This document shows, piece by piece, positions 1-10,323 of a DNA stretch of 64,000 bases (the first letter of the stretch is position 1; each line of letters opens with the position of its first letter). The DNA is taken from positions 41,441,576 to 41,505,575 of the forward strand of contig NC_056036.1 of the NCBI RefSeq assembly GCF_004379255.2, read 5' to 3'. Below the pieces are notes generated by a model that saw only the letters and a list, made by a program, of their open reading frames with translations, searched no databases and had not been told where the DNA came from. The stretch comes from Salvia splendens (lineage: Eukaryota; Streptophyta; Magnoliopsida; Lamiales; Lamiaceae). Position numbers and translations under genes: made by a program.

Positions 1-2347
1 AGATCAAAGTAGTCGTCCCCAAAGATCAAAGCGACATAATCGTCGAGAAGTTATGGAAGAGGTTTCCCGAGTGGCGGCTGAACGCATGCAAGTAAGTTCT
101 ACAAAATAAAATTATTTTTACAATTCATAATTTCATAAGATTGAGTTTTTTAATTTTTTTTTGTGTTCTTAATTAAAACTTTAACTTATATAATATTTAT
201 AGATAGAAGAAGATCATAGGACCGCCATGCTACTCGCTCAAATGCATCAAGGTGGGGGGCGGTGGTAGTTCCCAACAAGATGACGAGTACGACGTGGCTA
301 TATTGTCGGATTGAAATCTGATATTTTTGTTAAACACTACAAGAAGGTCCCGGTGGTAATTTCAAGTCCTAATGATCCGCTCTCTCAAGAAGAGACATCG
401 GTGTTTCAAGCATATTGTAACTATTGTGATAAAGTCTACAAATTTACGAGTGGTGGGGGATATGGCACCCTCCGTCGTCATTTGGTGACAAAGCATCGGG
501 TAGAATGTGGCACTGCCGCTACCCAAACCCAACTAAACTTCCAACCCGGTGGCTCAGGTTCGTCAGGTACGCAACTTTTTAAATATGATTCTACAAATTT
601 TGCTGACGTTATCACTAGATGGGCCGCAATGAAGCATTTTCCTTTTAATGTTTATGATGACAAAAAATTTGAGGTTACTATGCAAAGTGGTTTGAACATA
701 GCTGTCAAAAGAGTAGGTCGAATGACCGTTCAACGATCTACCGTTCGACAATGTTTGGAGGAAAAAAATTAAATTGTCACGTTATTTACTCAACTTGGGA
801 CACAAAGTGAACATTTGCTCAAATGTATGGACTGATTCTTTTAATAGACATTCATACATGGGCATTACGGTTCACTTTGTGGACAATAGTTGGACTTTGA
901 ACAAGCGTTTGATTGGTTTTAGAGAATTTGAGACACCACACACTGCACCTGAAATTACTTCTTTAATTATTCAAGTTTTGAATGAATTTCAATTATGCAA
1001 TAACATATTTTCTGTTGTTTTGCTAATGCAACTGCAAACACTACAAGTATTAATGACTTGATTGTGGCTTGTGCTCCGGTTATTGGTGGTAAGTATTTTC
1101 ATTAAAGATGCATATGTCATATTTTGAATTTATGTGTACAAGATGCGCTTGAATTATGGCAAAAACATGTTAGTCCTATTAGAACTGCAGTTAGATTAAT
1201 CCATCAAAAACCGTCTATTGGCAAAGCTTGGAAGAAGTATTGCCATCAAAAGAAGGTAAGATATACGAATTTTACCATGGATGTGTTACATAGATGAAAT
1301 TCGACATATGATTGTCTGAATTCTACTTTGGAGCATAAAGATTATTTATGTGATTTTTTAGAACCTATCCCGTTCTGATTTATATCTGTCGCATAGCTGT
1401 TGGGATCATAGCGTGAGTTTATTAAAATTGTTCAAATATTTCAAAAATGCGACTGTTGAATTATCGAGTGTTTATTATTGCACTGATGTTCATGTTTTAG
1501 AGCATTGCATGTATATATCACTTGGTTTTAAAACGGCGATGAAAAATGCTTGTTTTTCTCCTGAATTGATGTGTGTTTTATATTATATGATTGACAAATG
1601 GCTTAAGTATTTCAGTGAGATTCCAACGGTGTTTTTGATTGAAAGGTCTTGGATCCAAACTAGAAATTAGCCGGTACCTCCAGGATTTTAGATTTTTATT
1701 ATAACAATTTGAGTTCTATTGATCTTGGTCCACTTCAAGCATTGCAAGCGGATATCAATGACCAATGAGGAGTAAACCTAATCGAAACATTTCAAATAAA
1801 CTTCCCGGACCGGTCAATTGTCCAAAAAACCTTCGAGTTTAACTTGCGTGCTCTCTACACCGAATATGAAACCAAGTATAACAGGACCCACCAAGTCAGA
1901 AGACCTACCCCTCCTCAACAACATAATTTTGCCTCCGCATTTCAAACTTATTATGATGACCCCGACGCGCAATCCCAATTAGCCGACCTATACAACTACA
2001 GCACCGGCGGAAGGTCGACCTCAGGTATGGTAAGTGAGTTAGATTTATATTTCGATTAACTCTTTTCCTTTGGTGATGAAGGTCCTACTCCTCCCGCCCA
2101 AATCGACGTCCTTGATTGGTGGGGAACACACGAGAAAGACTTTCACATACTTGCGTCAATAGCCAAGGAGATTTTTTCGGTTCCAGCTTCCACTGTCGCC
2201 GTAGAGTCCGCTTTCAGTGTTGAATTACGTGTGTTGGATGAATCAAGAAGTAAGCTCCCCGCTAAAAATATGGAAGTCGTGATGTTACTTGATGATTGGG
2301 ACAAAACTGACGTTAGAGAACAAGAAAATGATTGGGTTGATCGTTAG
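1..2347 (+). pseudogene. hAT transposase pseudogene (BED zinc finger to dimerization domain)
   Basis: Pieces of one hAT transposase lie in order on the plus strand. At 311-772 there is a BED-type zinc finger (CNYC, then RRHLVTKH) followed by hAT-type sequence. At 774-1061 comes the block around NVWTDSFNRHSYMGITVHF. Weak fragments separated by many stops follow between 1070 and 1840. At 1844-2059 is the linker before the dimerization domain, and at 2100-2347 the dimerization domain with DVLDWW and VAVESAFS. In-frame stops at 770, 1062, around 1300-1790, 2057 and 2346, plus frame changes, show that it cannot encode a working enzyme. Residues before 311 could be a first exon joined through a GT at about 90. 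Function is lost; family assignment is secure from the BED and AVESxFS signatures. Confidence 0.8.
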
Positions 2348-3063
2348 TAGGAATCACAAGAAGAATTCATCGGGGATGAATCGTAGGCCAACCGTCAACC
2401 GCTGGCCAAGCCAAATAGGTAAGTAAGGTAAGAGAACTACGTGGGCTTTGATTCCCTAATGCAAATGAGCATTAGGGATACATATGCACCTCAACTTAAA
2501 TTTTAAATTTAAGTTGAGTTCAAGTCTTTTTCCTTAATTTCTTTTTTTTTCATTTGTTTCTAATTTAAAAATATGCAAATACAATTAAATAATTGTATTT
2601 GTATATACTCTAGGCGGTGAAGTCGATTTCTCTATAAGGCTAAATTCGGGAAACTTTTGACAATTCTACTATAATTGTTGATTGTTAGACTAAACTCAAC
2701 ATTTAAGCTTGAATTGCTAAAGGTGTCCTCAATTTAGTTATGTAGAAACATCTACTTCGCCGACTAAGAGTATATATACTTATACATTTATTGTTCAGAA
2801 CTTCAAGTCTTTTTTGTAATTTGTAATTAGCTTCGTTGTAGACTAGTAGTCTCGTTGTATTAATTTTTTTTGTTTAAGACTTCAAGTTTTTTATGATTTG
2901 TAATTGTTGTAACTTGTAATCTCAATAAAATTGCAATTTTCATCGTGATTTTTTGAATTTTATTTACGCACATTTCATAGATAAATAAATAAGAAAACGC
3001 AAAAAAAAATATGAACCGCCGAACCAGCCCGAAACCGGCGGTTTATGAACCGTGTGCATGCCT
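1..3063 (+). mobile_element. Decayed hAT-superfamily DNA transposon, left end outside window
   Basis: The stretch carries remnants of a hAT transposase (see the pseudogene entry) and ends near 3063. The sequence around 3040-3063, read on the minus strand, is TAGGCATGCACACGGTTCAT, which resembles a hAT terminus (TAG plus a TGCACACGGTTC-type subterminal motif). Just inside it lies an inverted motif built from GAACCGCC and GGCGGTTT (3013-3047), typical of subterminal hAT repeats. The left terminus was not found and probably lies before base 1. The 2,400-3,000 part is AT-rich non-coding interior. The superfamily call is firm because of the transposase; the exact right end is an inference. Confidence 0.7.
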
Positions 3064-3555
3064 ATCTAGAAAGTCAAAACTGTTGTAAATATGTTTTTTT
3101 TAAAGGAGGATCAACGATGGTTTCCCATCTACCCCCGAAGTGACTCAGACCCCCGGCCTAACGGTCGGAGGTGAAGCGTCTTACCACCGAGCTGCGCTCC
3201 GTTGTCTTGGAGGGGACCAACGGGTCCACCTACCTTCCCTCCAGTCACGGGTCCAGACCAGTTAACATATCTTCCCAATTATGGGCCTGACCAGTGAACT
3301 TATCTCCCCCTGCTCCTGGGTTCAGGCCAGTGAACTCATCACCCCCCAGGGGAAATAAATCTCCAAGATGGGCTTCCCAGGGGTCGAACACGTGACCTCT
3401 AGGATGACGCGGTATTTGTAAATATGTTGAATCTCATTGTTTTCACTATTTTATTTTATTCGTAATCGGCGGTTTGTGAACCGTGTGTATACCTATCTAG
3501 AAAGTCAAAATTGTTGTAAATATGTTGAATCTCATTGTTTTCACTATTTTATTCT
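3036..3555. repeat. Tandem duplication of a ~90-bp unit, first copy split by a SINE
   Basis: The segment starting GGCGGTTTATGAACCGTGTG at about 3037 recurs as GGCGGTTTGTGAACCGTGTG at about 3468. Both continue through CCTATCTAGAAAGTCAAAA and TTGTAAATATGTTGAATCTC to TTTTCACTATTTTATT. In copy 1 the sequence is interrupted at 3096-3415 by the SINE-like insertion and resumes after it. Copy 2 (about 3468-3553) is uninterrupted. The unit includes the right end of the hAT element, so that end was duplicated before the SINE arrived. Confidence 0.75.
3096..3415 (-). mobile_element. tRNA-derived SINE, possibly dimeric, with target-site duplication
   Basis: A 320-bp insertion is flanked by the 13-bp direct repeat TTGTAAATATGTT (3083-3095 and 3416-3428), the hallmark of retroposition. 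The T-run at 3094-3101 reads as a poly(A) tail on the minus strand, setting the orientation. On the minus strand, GCAGCTCGGTGGTAAGACGC (about 3180-3200) resembles a pol III box A and GGGTCTGAGTCAC resembles a box B. A second box-B-like GTGTTCGACCCC lies near the minus-strand 5' end (about 3380-3391), suggesting two tRNA-like units. The middle (about 3246-3355) holds three imperfect ~36-bp copies of a module containing CCAGTGAACTYATC. The uninterrupted second copy of the target (about 3468-3553) gives the empty-site sequence. The SINE family is not identified. Confidence 0.7.
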
Positions 3556-4500
3556 AAAAAATACTCCATATTGAATATTTGGTAATAAATTATCGGAGTG
3601 AGAGTTTCCAATCTTTCACAAGGGTGGGAATTCCTCTATGTTTAGGGCAGGAAATTCAAATCGGGCCTAAGCCCATATATAAAATGATTGGGCCCACTAC
3701 CAATGTTCAACAATAATGAAATGCTTCCACTGTCAATTGGGCCTCGTGTAAGGAATGAGGAAATAAATATAATCTAGGTTGGGCTCTCATTGTTCTCAAT
3801 ATTTTAGAATATGTGATTATTATTTATTTGCAATAACATTAGATCTTGATGTCAGTTAATTTTTTTTTTATATTTTTGTTTACTTGGGCCCATGTCTATA
3901 TTTGCAATAACATTATATTTGCAATAGATCATGTCTATTTTTTTCTTAGTTTCTCTCTCTAATAAAGTCTCTCCATTATCAATTCTCCAAACTAATTTCC
4001 TATCATTTTTTGCATTAAAACTAAAACTTATGTCGTGCACTAATAAGACTATTAGTAGTAGACGGATGTAATAGTATATAGTTAAAATAAAATATGGAGT
4101 ACAAAAAAGTACCGAAACTTAATGCAAATGAGAGTATGTATACATAAATTTACAAAGAAAGTGCTTAAACTAAATGACTGATTTAAAGTTGCAAATTTGG
4201 CATACTCAAATTCTACCGAGAACTATTTTTTACGTATCATAAATCACTCAAGCCAAAAAGATGGCAAACAACATTATAGCAAAAATAAGGCAAACATGAC
4301 AGAGTTAGGCTTTCTATTGTTCCTCTTTATTGAAGAATATTCCAAGTTTTCACATTTGTTATGTTCAATTAATAAAAAAAGGGTTGAAAATTGAAAACAT
4401 AGAGAAGATATAGAGATGGAAATCTTGATAGAAAGAGGTGAGAATTAGTAACACCACAAATTTAGATTTTTGCAGCCAAATGGCACACACATTAGATTTT
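3556..4500. other. Intergenic, no gene seen
   Basis: AT-rich spacer between the hAT/SINE cluster and Lhca2. It contains TGGGCCY/RGGCCCA motifs (for example about 3663-3695 and 3740) of the kind found in plant promoters, but no supported coding sequence. Short open frames here have no recognisable content. Confidence 0.5.
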
Positions 4501-4648
4501 GTGGTGGCCACATGGCATCTCAACTAGCCAATCACACCTCCACATTCATATCCTAATTGGATAAGCCCCATTCATCCATACATTTAACTCTCTATTCCTC
4601 AACTCTTTACACACACAACAACACACACACATTCCTGAAGACAGAAAA
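4501..4648 (+). promoter_or_regulatory. Lhca2 proximal promoter and 5' leader
   Basis: The 150 bases before the Lhca2 start contain CCAAT at about 4528 and GGATAAG at 4559-4565, which matches the I-box core (GATAAG) of light-regulated photosynthesis genes. A CCACATGGCA E-box-like site lies at about 4507. A CA-rich leader (about 4600-4630) precedes the ATG. No convincing TATA box was seen. The motifs are read directly; light regulation is inferred from the gene family. Confidence 0.45.
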
Positions 4649-5898
4649 ATGGCCTCTGCTTGTGCTTCATCAGCCATTGCTGCTGTTGCCTTCTCCTCCC
4701 CAAGGTAAGTCTCTCAATTCCCTCTCATTATCAACAATCATGAGATGATCAAAATTGTTAGATTTACCCTTAGGCCTCTTTTGATTTGCTTTACTTGATG
4801 TGATAAGTTAGATATTAGGTATTACTATAACTATGTTTTGAGCTTATAAGGATATTTTTCTTTACAAAACTAAGAAACCAAACAGACCCCTTAGCATATG
4901 TATAATGTATCTAAGGCCTCATTTTGTTTGCTTGACTTGATATGACAAATTAAGATATTGTGTCAAAACTAAGAAACCAAACATGCCCTTAGCAGCTCAC
5001 AGAAAAATGGATCAATTGTGGGAGCAACAAAGGCCTCTTTCTTTGGAGGAAGGAAGTTGAGAGTGAGCAAGGTTACTTCGCCTTCCGGTAAGCGATCCGT
5101 GGCCGTCTACGCGGCAGCTGATCCCGACAGACCGTTGTGGTTCCCCGGGAGCACCCCTCCCGAGTGGCTCGACGGCAGCCTTCCCGGAGACTTCGGCTTC
5201 GATCCTCTCGGCCTAGGTGCGTTAGAACCGGCCTAGAAAAATCGGTTATTACATGAATCGGGTTTTGAACTTTTTTTTTTTTCCTGTAGCGTCCGACCCG
5301 GAGAGCTTGAAGTGGAACACGCAGGCGGAGCTCGTCCACTGCCGATGGGCGATGCTCGGCGCGGCCGGCATTTTCATCCCCGAGTTCCTCACCAAGATCG
5401 GCATCCTCAACACCCCGTCGTGGTACACTGCCGGTGAGCAGGAGTACTTCACCGACACGACCACGCTCTTCGTTGTGGAGCTGATTCTCATCGGCTGGGC
5501 CGAGGGGAGGAGATGGGCCGACATCCTCAAGCCGGGATCAGTCAACACTGATCCCATTTTCCCCAACAACAAGCTTACCGGGACCGACGTTGGTTACCCC
5601 GGTGGGCTGTGGTTCGACCCTCTCGGGTGGGGCACCGGATCGCCAGAGAAGCTCAAGGAGCTGAGGACGAAGGAAATCAAGAACGGACGGCTGGCAATGC
5701 TGGCGGTCATGGGAGCGTGGTTCCAACATATCTACACCGGAACAGGGCCCATCGACAACCTCTTCGCTCACCTTGCGGATCCCGGCCACGCCACCATATT
5801 TGCTGTGAGTGAAAAATTACTACAGACATTAAACATTTAAAACTTATACAGTCTACTAACAGTTTTACTATGATATGCAGTCTTTCAGCCCTAAGTAA
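4649..5898 (+). CDS. LHCA2: Photosystem I chlorophyll a/b-binding protein, Lhca2 type
   Basis: This is a nuclear-encoded light-harvesting protein of the photosystem I antenna, acting in the thylakoid membrane. The model has exons 4649-4704, 4996-5216, 5290-5804 and 5881-5898, giving 269 codons plus stop. The N-terminus [17 protein letters not shown] is a chloroplast transit peptide rich in Ser/Ala. The mature part has [18 protein letters not shown], then the first chlorophyll-binding helix with E..HCRWAMLG, the middle helix around [18 protein letters not shown], and the third helix with [17 protein letters not shown]. The end, IFASFSPK, is completed by a tiny last exon. The whole agrees closely with Lhca2 as known from Arabidopsis, so the subtype call is strong. 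A polyadenylation-like AATAAA lies at 6044-6049. Intron 1 is built largely from two MITE-like elements (separate entries). Confidence 0.96.
4773..4890. mobile_element. Tourist-like MITE in Lhca2 intron 1
   Basis: A 118-bp segment starts GGCCTCTTTTGATTTGCTT and ends GAAACCAAACAGACCCC, so the two ends are imperfect inverted repeats. It is flanked on both sides by TTA (4770-4772 and 4891-4893), the 3-bp target duplication of PIF/Harbinger-type elements. There is no coding capacity. Confidence 0.5.
4915..4988. mobile_element. Second, shorter copy of the intron-1 MITE, abutting exon 2
   Basis: A 74-bp segment starts GGCCTCATTTTGTTTGCTTG and ends AAACCAAACATGCCC, matching the ends of the neighbouring 4773-4890 element but with the middle shortened. 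Flanks are TAA (4912-4914) and TTA (4989-4991). The splice acceptor of exon 2 (AG at 4994-4995) is only seven bases beyond the element. Confidence 0.45.
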
Positions 5899-6542
5899 GG
5901 AACGAAACAACGTGTTGAACGAGCAGCAGCGACCGGAGGAAGATATTCTTAGTTTGTCTTTTTTCTTTCTAATTAATGTTGCATTGTTTAGATGTGTAAT
6001 GCTACATCCTTATGTGTGTAGAGAAGGGGTTAAGCCGTGTACAAATAAATCCGAGAGATCCTAAATACACACTGTCCATAAACATACCGATACTCATGCA
6101 TAGAGAAGACAGTTTATTGAATCTAGATTACAAAAAGGGGATCATAAAAGCCGAGTAAAAAAGAGCGCGCAAATTGAGCCACACGTCCTAATTCTAGAAA
6201 CGAGCATAAAAGATTATATGCACAATAATAGATGGCGTGTGGAAACCCTAGGTCTTAACAATGAAACACTAACCCGAAGCAAGAATTTAGCCCGGCTTTG
6301 TGATCTTGAATGCTACTGATCTGGCTTTGACAGTAGGCAGCAGTTGAGGCTGTGTGCATCAGCTTTTATTCGTGCAATACCTGTGAATGACGAGGCAGCA
6401 TTTGTCGAAGTTCATGTGTTATATCAGCGAAAGAAACCAGAGATCTAAACAACACTATTTTTCTGAACTTATCTCAGTAAAATCCCTGAGTTTTCAGAGA
6501 TCTCAAATCAGATACACATCCAAGGAGTATTAATTAGTTCTA

Positions 6543-7254
6543 AATATCCATATCCGAGTAGAGTGCAAGTGAAACTAGAAATCAATCAAGCCACAACATA
6601 TTGCAATATCTTCCAATGTCATGGAACTTCAACCAAAATTGCAGAAATCTTGAAAAAGCAAATACCTTTAGCCACCCAAACACCAAAAAGATCTATCAAC
6701 AGAAAACATTATCAATTTCGTAAATTTTGCACTTTTAATTACACCCTAAAGACCAATTCCCAATAGTCATCTGTCTCTGTCTTCTCCAAGAATGTTCAAT
6801 ACATACAGATGAACATATAGGTGCCGTTCAGTTCGACCAAAACATGCAATAAATGAGTAAAAGAGGCAAAGCACCTCAGCTTTCAATAGTCAAGAACTAA
6901 AACAAGACAAGAGATAAAGATTAGATATGGCCTTTAGTCACATTAAACAAGACAACCGAACAACCCTTAAAATCGGATATCCATATCCCAGCAGAACAAG
7001 TGAAACAAGAAATCAATCAATCCACAACGTATTGCAATATCTTCCAATGCCACAAAAACTCCAACCATAAGAACTCATATCACAACCAAAATTGCAAAAA
7101 TCTCTAAAAAAGGATAAACCTTTAGTCACCCAAACACCATTATCAACAGAAAATTTCATAAATTTCATACTTTTAATTACACCTTAAAACATCAATTCCC
7201 AACACTCATCTCTCTCTGTCTTCTCCAAGAAATAATCAAATCAATACATACAGA
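6543..7254 (-). repeat. Two diverged ~270-bp direct copies at the 3' side of the zinc-finger gene
   Basis: Copy 1 (about 6543-6812) and copy 2 (about 6974-7254) share long blocks such as TATTGCAATATCTTCCAATG, CCTTTAGYCACCCAAACACC, CACTTTTAATTACACC, CTCTGTCTTCTCCAAGAA and CAATACATACAGATG. They are in direct orientation, separated by about 160 bp of unrelated sequence. Copy 2 ends just before the stop codon of the minus-strand gene at 7273. Read on the minus strand, each copy begins CATCTGTATGTATTG, which contains a GTATGT splice-donor-like site. A matching acceptor (CATTCACAG on the minus strand, near 6383) would make this a 3'-UTR intron. That intron is an inference. Confidence 0.65.
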
Positions 7255-7272
7255 TGTCATCCTACACAATCC

Positions 7273-7548
7273 TCAAGAAGGCGGGCGAGGGCGAACCGCT
7301 ATCTGAACCGGAATCGGGCGGCCCGTTCCAGACCCACCACAGCTGCTGCAGCCCATCCGGCCCGACCCGGCGCAGGTCCGGCATCCGTAATCGCTGTCGC
7401 TCCAGCGCGTGCACATGCAGGTGACCCGGCCCGTGCCGTTGCAGCTGGGGCACCTGGGGCCCATCATAGGGCTCTGATCCATCGCCTGTTTCACAAGAAC
7501 CGCGCCGGCCAAGACGCTGAGGCCGGTGGCGAGGACGATCGGGCCCAT
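7273..7548 (-). CDS. Small membrane-anchored protein with DnaJ-type Cys-rich zinc finger
   Basis: The product starts MGPIVLATGLSVLAGAVLV, a single hydrophobic segment suited to a membrane anchor. A compact cysteine-rich domain follows with CPSCNGTG, CMC, CRTCAGSG and CSSCGGSG, the CxxCxGxG pattern of the DnaJ zinc finger without a J domain. The tail is RPIPVQIAVRPRPPS. Plants encode several such single-domain proteins, some acting in chloroplast complex assembly. I recognise the family but not a specific function. The start at 7548 gives 91 residues. The same frame stays open upstream to an ATG at 7671 (132 residues) through Pro/Ser-rich sequence, so a longer form with a targeting-like leader is possible. 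The coding part has no intron. Confidence 0.8.
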   Translation of the reverse strand: MGPIVLATGLSVLAGAVLVKQAMDQSPMMGPRCPSCNGTGRVTCMCTRWSDSDYGCRTCAGSGRMGCSSCGGSGTGRPIPVQIAVRPRPPS

Positions 7549-7748
7549 GGGTGAAGAAATTGAGGAGATGGGAAGGGGAAAGGAGGGATTTTGGGAGTTG
7601 GGTTGGGTTTGAATTGGGGAGGGGTTGTGTGTAGGTCGGAGTTTTGGAGGTGGTGGAGGAGTAGAGTACACGTAATTCGGCGTGGAGCTGGTGGTGTTGG
7701 GCGGTTTGAAGCTTCTTCACACGCACACGCGCAATTTGTGTGTGGATT

Positions 7749-7860
7749 TCTTACTTGTTTGGATTGTTTTTTTCTGTGATTCATTTGTCGTGTGTTTAGA
7801 TTTTTAGTGTGACGTGGCAATTGTATTTTCCTTGGATTTTTTTTTTGGTGTGGCATGAGG
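7749..7860. other. 5' flank of the zinc-finger gene
   Basis: AT-rich sequence upstream (minus-strand sense) of the small zinc-finger gene. No clear TATA box was identified and no other gene is seen. Confidence 0.3.
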
Positions 7861-9560
7861 AAGACCACTGCATTTCTTGGTGTCGATGCTAGATTGGATT
7901 ATTTGGTGTGGATTTTAGTGCCAACTGCCAAGGGATTTTCAATTTTATTACTACTAGTATGAAATTAGATTCTTGTGAATAATGATAGATTTTTGGATTG
8001 TTTTGATGAATGTACATCTCAATTTTATTACTACTACTACACTAGATTTTTTTTGGTGTGGGTGTTGGTGCTATAACGGGTTTTGTGTGTGACTGATTTT
8101 TGGCGTGCTATGACGGATTTATTTATGATTTAGGGCTAGTTTAATATATCGGTGATGATAAGATATGGCCCAAATATAGATATATATCTAGTCAAGCCTT
8201 ATTTTATGAAACCTTCTTCCGAAGTCTGACGATCTCCATCGAAATTACTTCATGGAATGGTAAGAATTCAAAATGGTGGGTGAGACCGACAAGGTTGGTT
8301 GTGTCATTCTGGGCATCGTTTTTTGGAAATTATTTTGTGATGTTTACTCCGATGATCAGCGCATTTCTATTTATCTTCGAGGCAAATGTCAATTTTTTTT
8401 TGGGGGTGGGGGGTGTTTGAGGAGGGGATTGGGCGATGAGCACCCTTGCTTCAGCGCGCCTCGATCCCGGTGATGTAGTAATTTTTTGTTTCCTAGAGTG
8501 AAGGAGTGTATGAGTTTTTTTGGGGATTTTAATTGGAACAAATTTTTGCCTTGTAGGTGTTTGAAGAATTGCTTCTTAGTGGTTTAATTTTGCAGACATG
8601 CGAGTTGTAGTAAGAGAATCGTTACAAAATTCTTGTGTAAAACCATAGATTACCTTGCAAACTCATATGAAGAACAATGCGAAAGATAAGAGGGAAATTT
8701 GGACAGGGAATTGTGATTCCTGCTAGGGCTATTTAGAGAGGGAAATTAGAGGAAAAAATGAGAGGGAAATTAGAGAGTAAAAAATTAGAATGAAATTAGA
8801 GAGGGAAAAACGCGAGGGAAATTAGAGAGGGGAAAATTGGAGGCCAACTTATGGACATTGCACATCAAACATGAGTTAATGAAAATCTTGGGCCCTCAGA
8901 CTAGGCCCAATAACTTGGCGATGTATCTCACATGTGCATAACCCAACCAACATATCAAACGAGCCCTTAGTGTCATATACTAATTTTTTCGTGTCATTGA
9001 TGGATTTTTTTTGTGTGCTATCAAGATCGCAATTTTTTTTATATTTGTGTCGGACCATACTTCACGAAGTGCGTTTTAGTAATATGGTAGATTTTTTATG
9101 TGCTATGACGAATGCATTTCTCGATTTTAGAGTTTTGATTAGATTTTTTGTTGTGAGTTTTAGAGCTATGAAGGTTTTTTTTTGTGTGTGGTATGACAAC
9201 CATTGTTTGCAATTTTAATGCCAAACTAGACTTCTTAATGTGAATTTTAGTGGTATGATAGATTTTTTGGTTTGGTTTAAGCTTATTCCTCAATTTCATG
9301 TGAGACTAAAGTTTTTAGAGAGTGAATGATATAGGGCTGTCAATGAGTCGAGTTGAGCATAAAACTAGCTTACTTGAGCTCAATTTTTGGTGAGCTATAT
9401 ATGATAATTGTATTCCTCAATTTCAATGCTATGAAATATATGACGAGTGTATTCCTTGATTTTAGTGTTATGACTATCTTTTTCGGCGTGCTATAACAAA
9501 GTGTATTCCTATATTTCAGTGCTAGACTATATTCAAATAAAATATATTGTTGGAATTTTA
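7860..9560. repeat. Long array of a degenerate ~50-bp GT-rich motif
   Basis: Across 1.7 kb the same phrases recur with drift: TAGATTTTTTGGTGTG, then TGCTATGACGA, then TGTATTCCTCAATTTTAGTGCTATGA. Clear examples lie at about 7895-7925, 8040-8125, 8995-9030, 9085-9135, 9140-9200, 9235-9300 and 9400-9530. Order is kept but spacing varies and there are unrelated gaps (for example 8140-8690). No coding sequence is supported. It may be an ancient minisatellite or repeated decay of a transposon end. Confidence 0.5.
8692..8842. repeat. Short minisatellite, AGAGGGAAATT unit
   Basis: At least five close copies of AGAGGGAAATTAGAG or variants occur between 8692 and 8842, in direct orientation and spaced 20-35 bp. 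It sits inside the wider degenerate array but has a different motif. Confidence 0.6.
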
Positions 9561-9816
9561 ACAAATTACTCTTTTGCTATATACTCGTACATAAAACCTT
9601 TCAATTTTATTGTTTATGCTACACACCATTAACATCTACGATCTTGTTTTCGTTCAATTTTGTTATCATAAAAAATAAAGGATATAAAATTCTAACCATT
9701 AGAGATTGAAACCCAAGACTCCATGTTTTCAATTTGTCTAGAAAACCAGACGCAAAAACGTGGGTATTTAACAATATAATGATATAAATAGTTAAAATGC
9801 CTTCAAACCATCAAAA

Positions 9817-9897
9817 GTTGAGATGGCGAGTTGGTCTACGGCGCCAGATTAAGGTTCTGGTCCGAAAGGGATTGAATTTTTTTGAATTTCATACTTA
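9817..9897 (+). pseudogene. tRNA-Leu(AAG) pseudogene
   Basis: The sequence GTTGAGATGGCGAGTTGGTC followed by GGCGCCAGATTAAGGTTCTGG and TCCGAAAGGG closely follows plant nuclear tRNA-Leu with anticodon AAG. The anticodon stem CCAGA/TCTGG is perfect and the loop reads TTAAGGT. The D arm has lost one base (TGGCGAG where TGGCCGAG is usual). After the variable arm the T arm and acceptor 3' strand are replaced by ATTGAATTTTTTTGAATT, so the cloverleaf cannot close. It is a dead copy, or a tRNA-derived retroposon head. Confidence 0.75.
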
Positions 9898-10323
9898 TAA
9901 TTGTTTTATTTTTTTAACATTTATCTTGTTTTCTTTTTTAAAATATTAGAGCATTTTCTTTTACATTTATCCAATCTAATCTTTACTGCCTACTAACTTT
10001 CTAATGAATATCAAAGTTATTTTAGTCTTATTTTGACAATCTATTTGCATTTTAAAGGTTCTTTTCCAACAAAGAAAAAGCAAGACTAGCTAGTATTCAT
10101 CAGAATTTATGAAGAGAAGAGAGATTGGATTTCATGGTTCTGTAAACAGTTGACTATTGATGTTCCACTATATCTTATAGCCCAAAATAAACTAAGTTAT
10201 ACAAAAATTCCAAAAATCTGCCCATAAATAAGGTAGAGAAGTAACAACACTCAATGGAAAGATCTGAGGTCATTCAACTATGCTCTCACAAAATTCTGTT
10301 TCTTGACACCTGCTTAAGATCAA
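9898..10323. other. Spacer and 3' flank of the ALKBH1-like gene
   Basis: AT-rich sequence between the tRNA fossil and the stop codon of the minus-strand ALKBH1-like gene; it probably includes that gene's 3'-UTR. No other gene seen. Confidence 0.4.

Noticed and set aside
5073..5789. Minus-strand frames opposite Lhca2
   Set aside because: Antisense shadows of a strongly conserved, GC-rich coding exon.
9817..9897. Functional tRNA-Leu gene
   Set aside because: The D arm lacks a base and the T arm and acceptor strand are absent, so it cannot fold as a tRNA.
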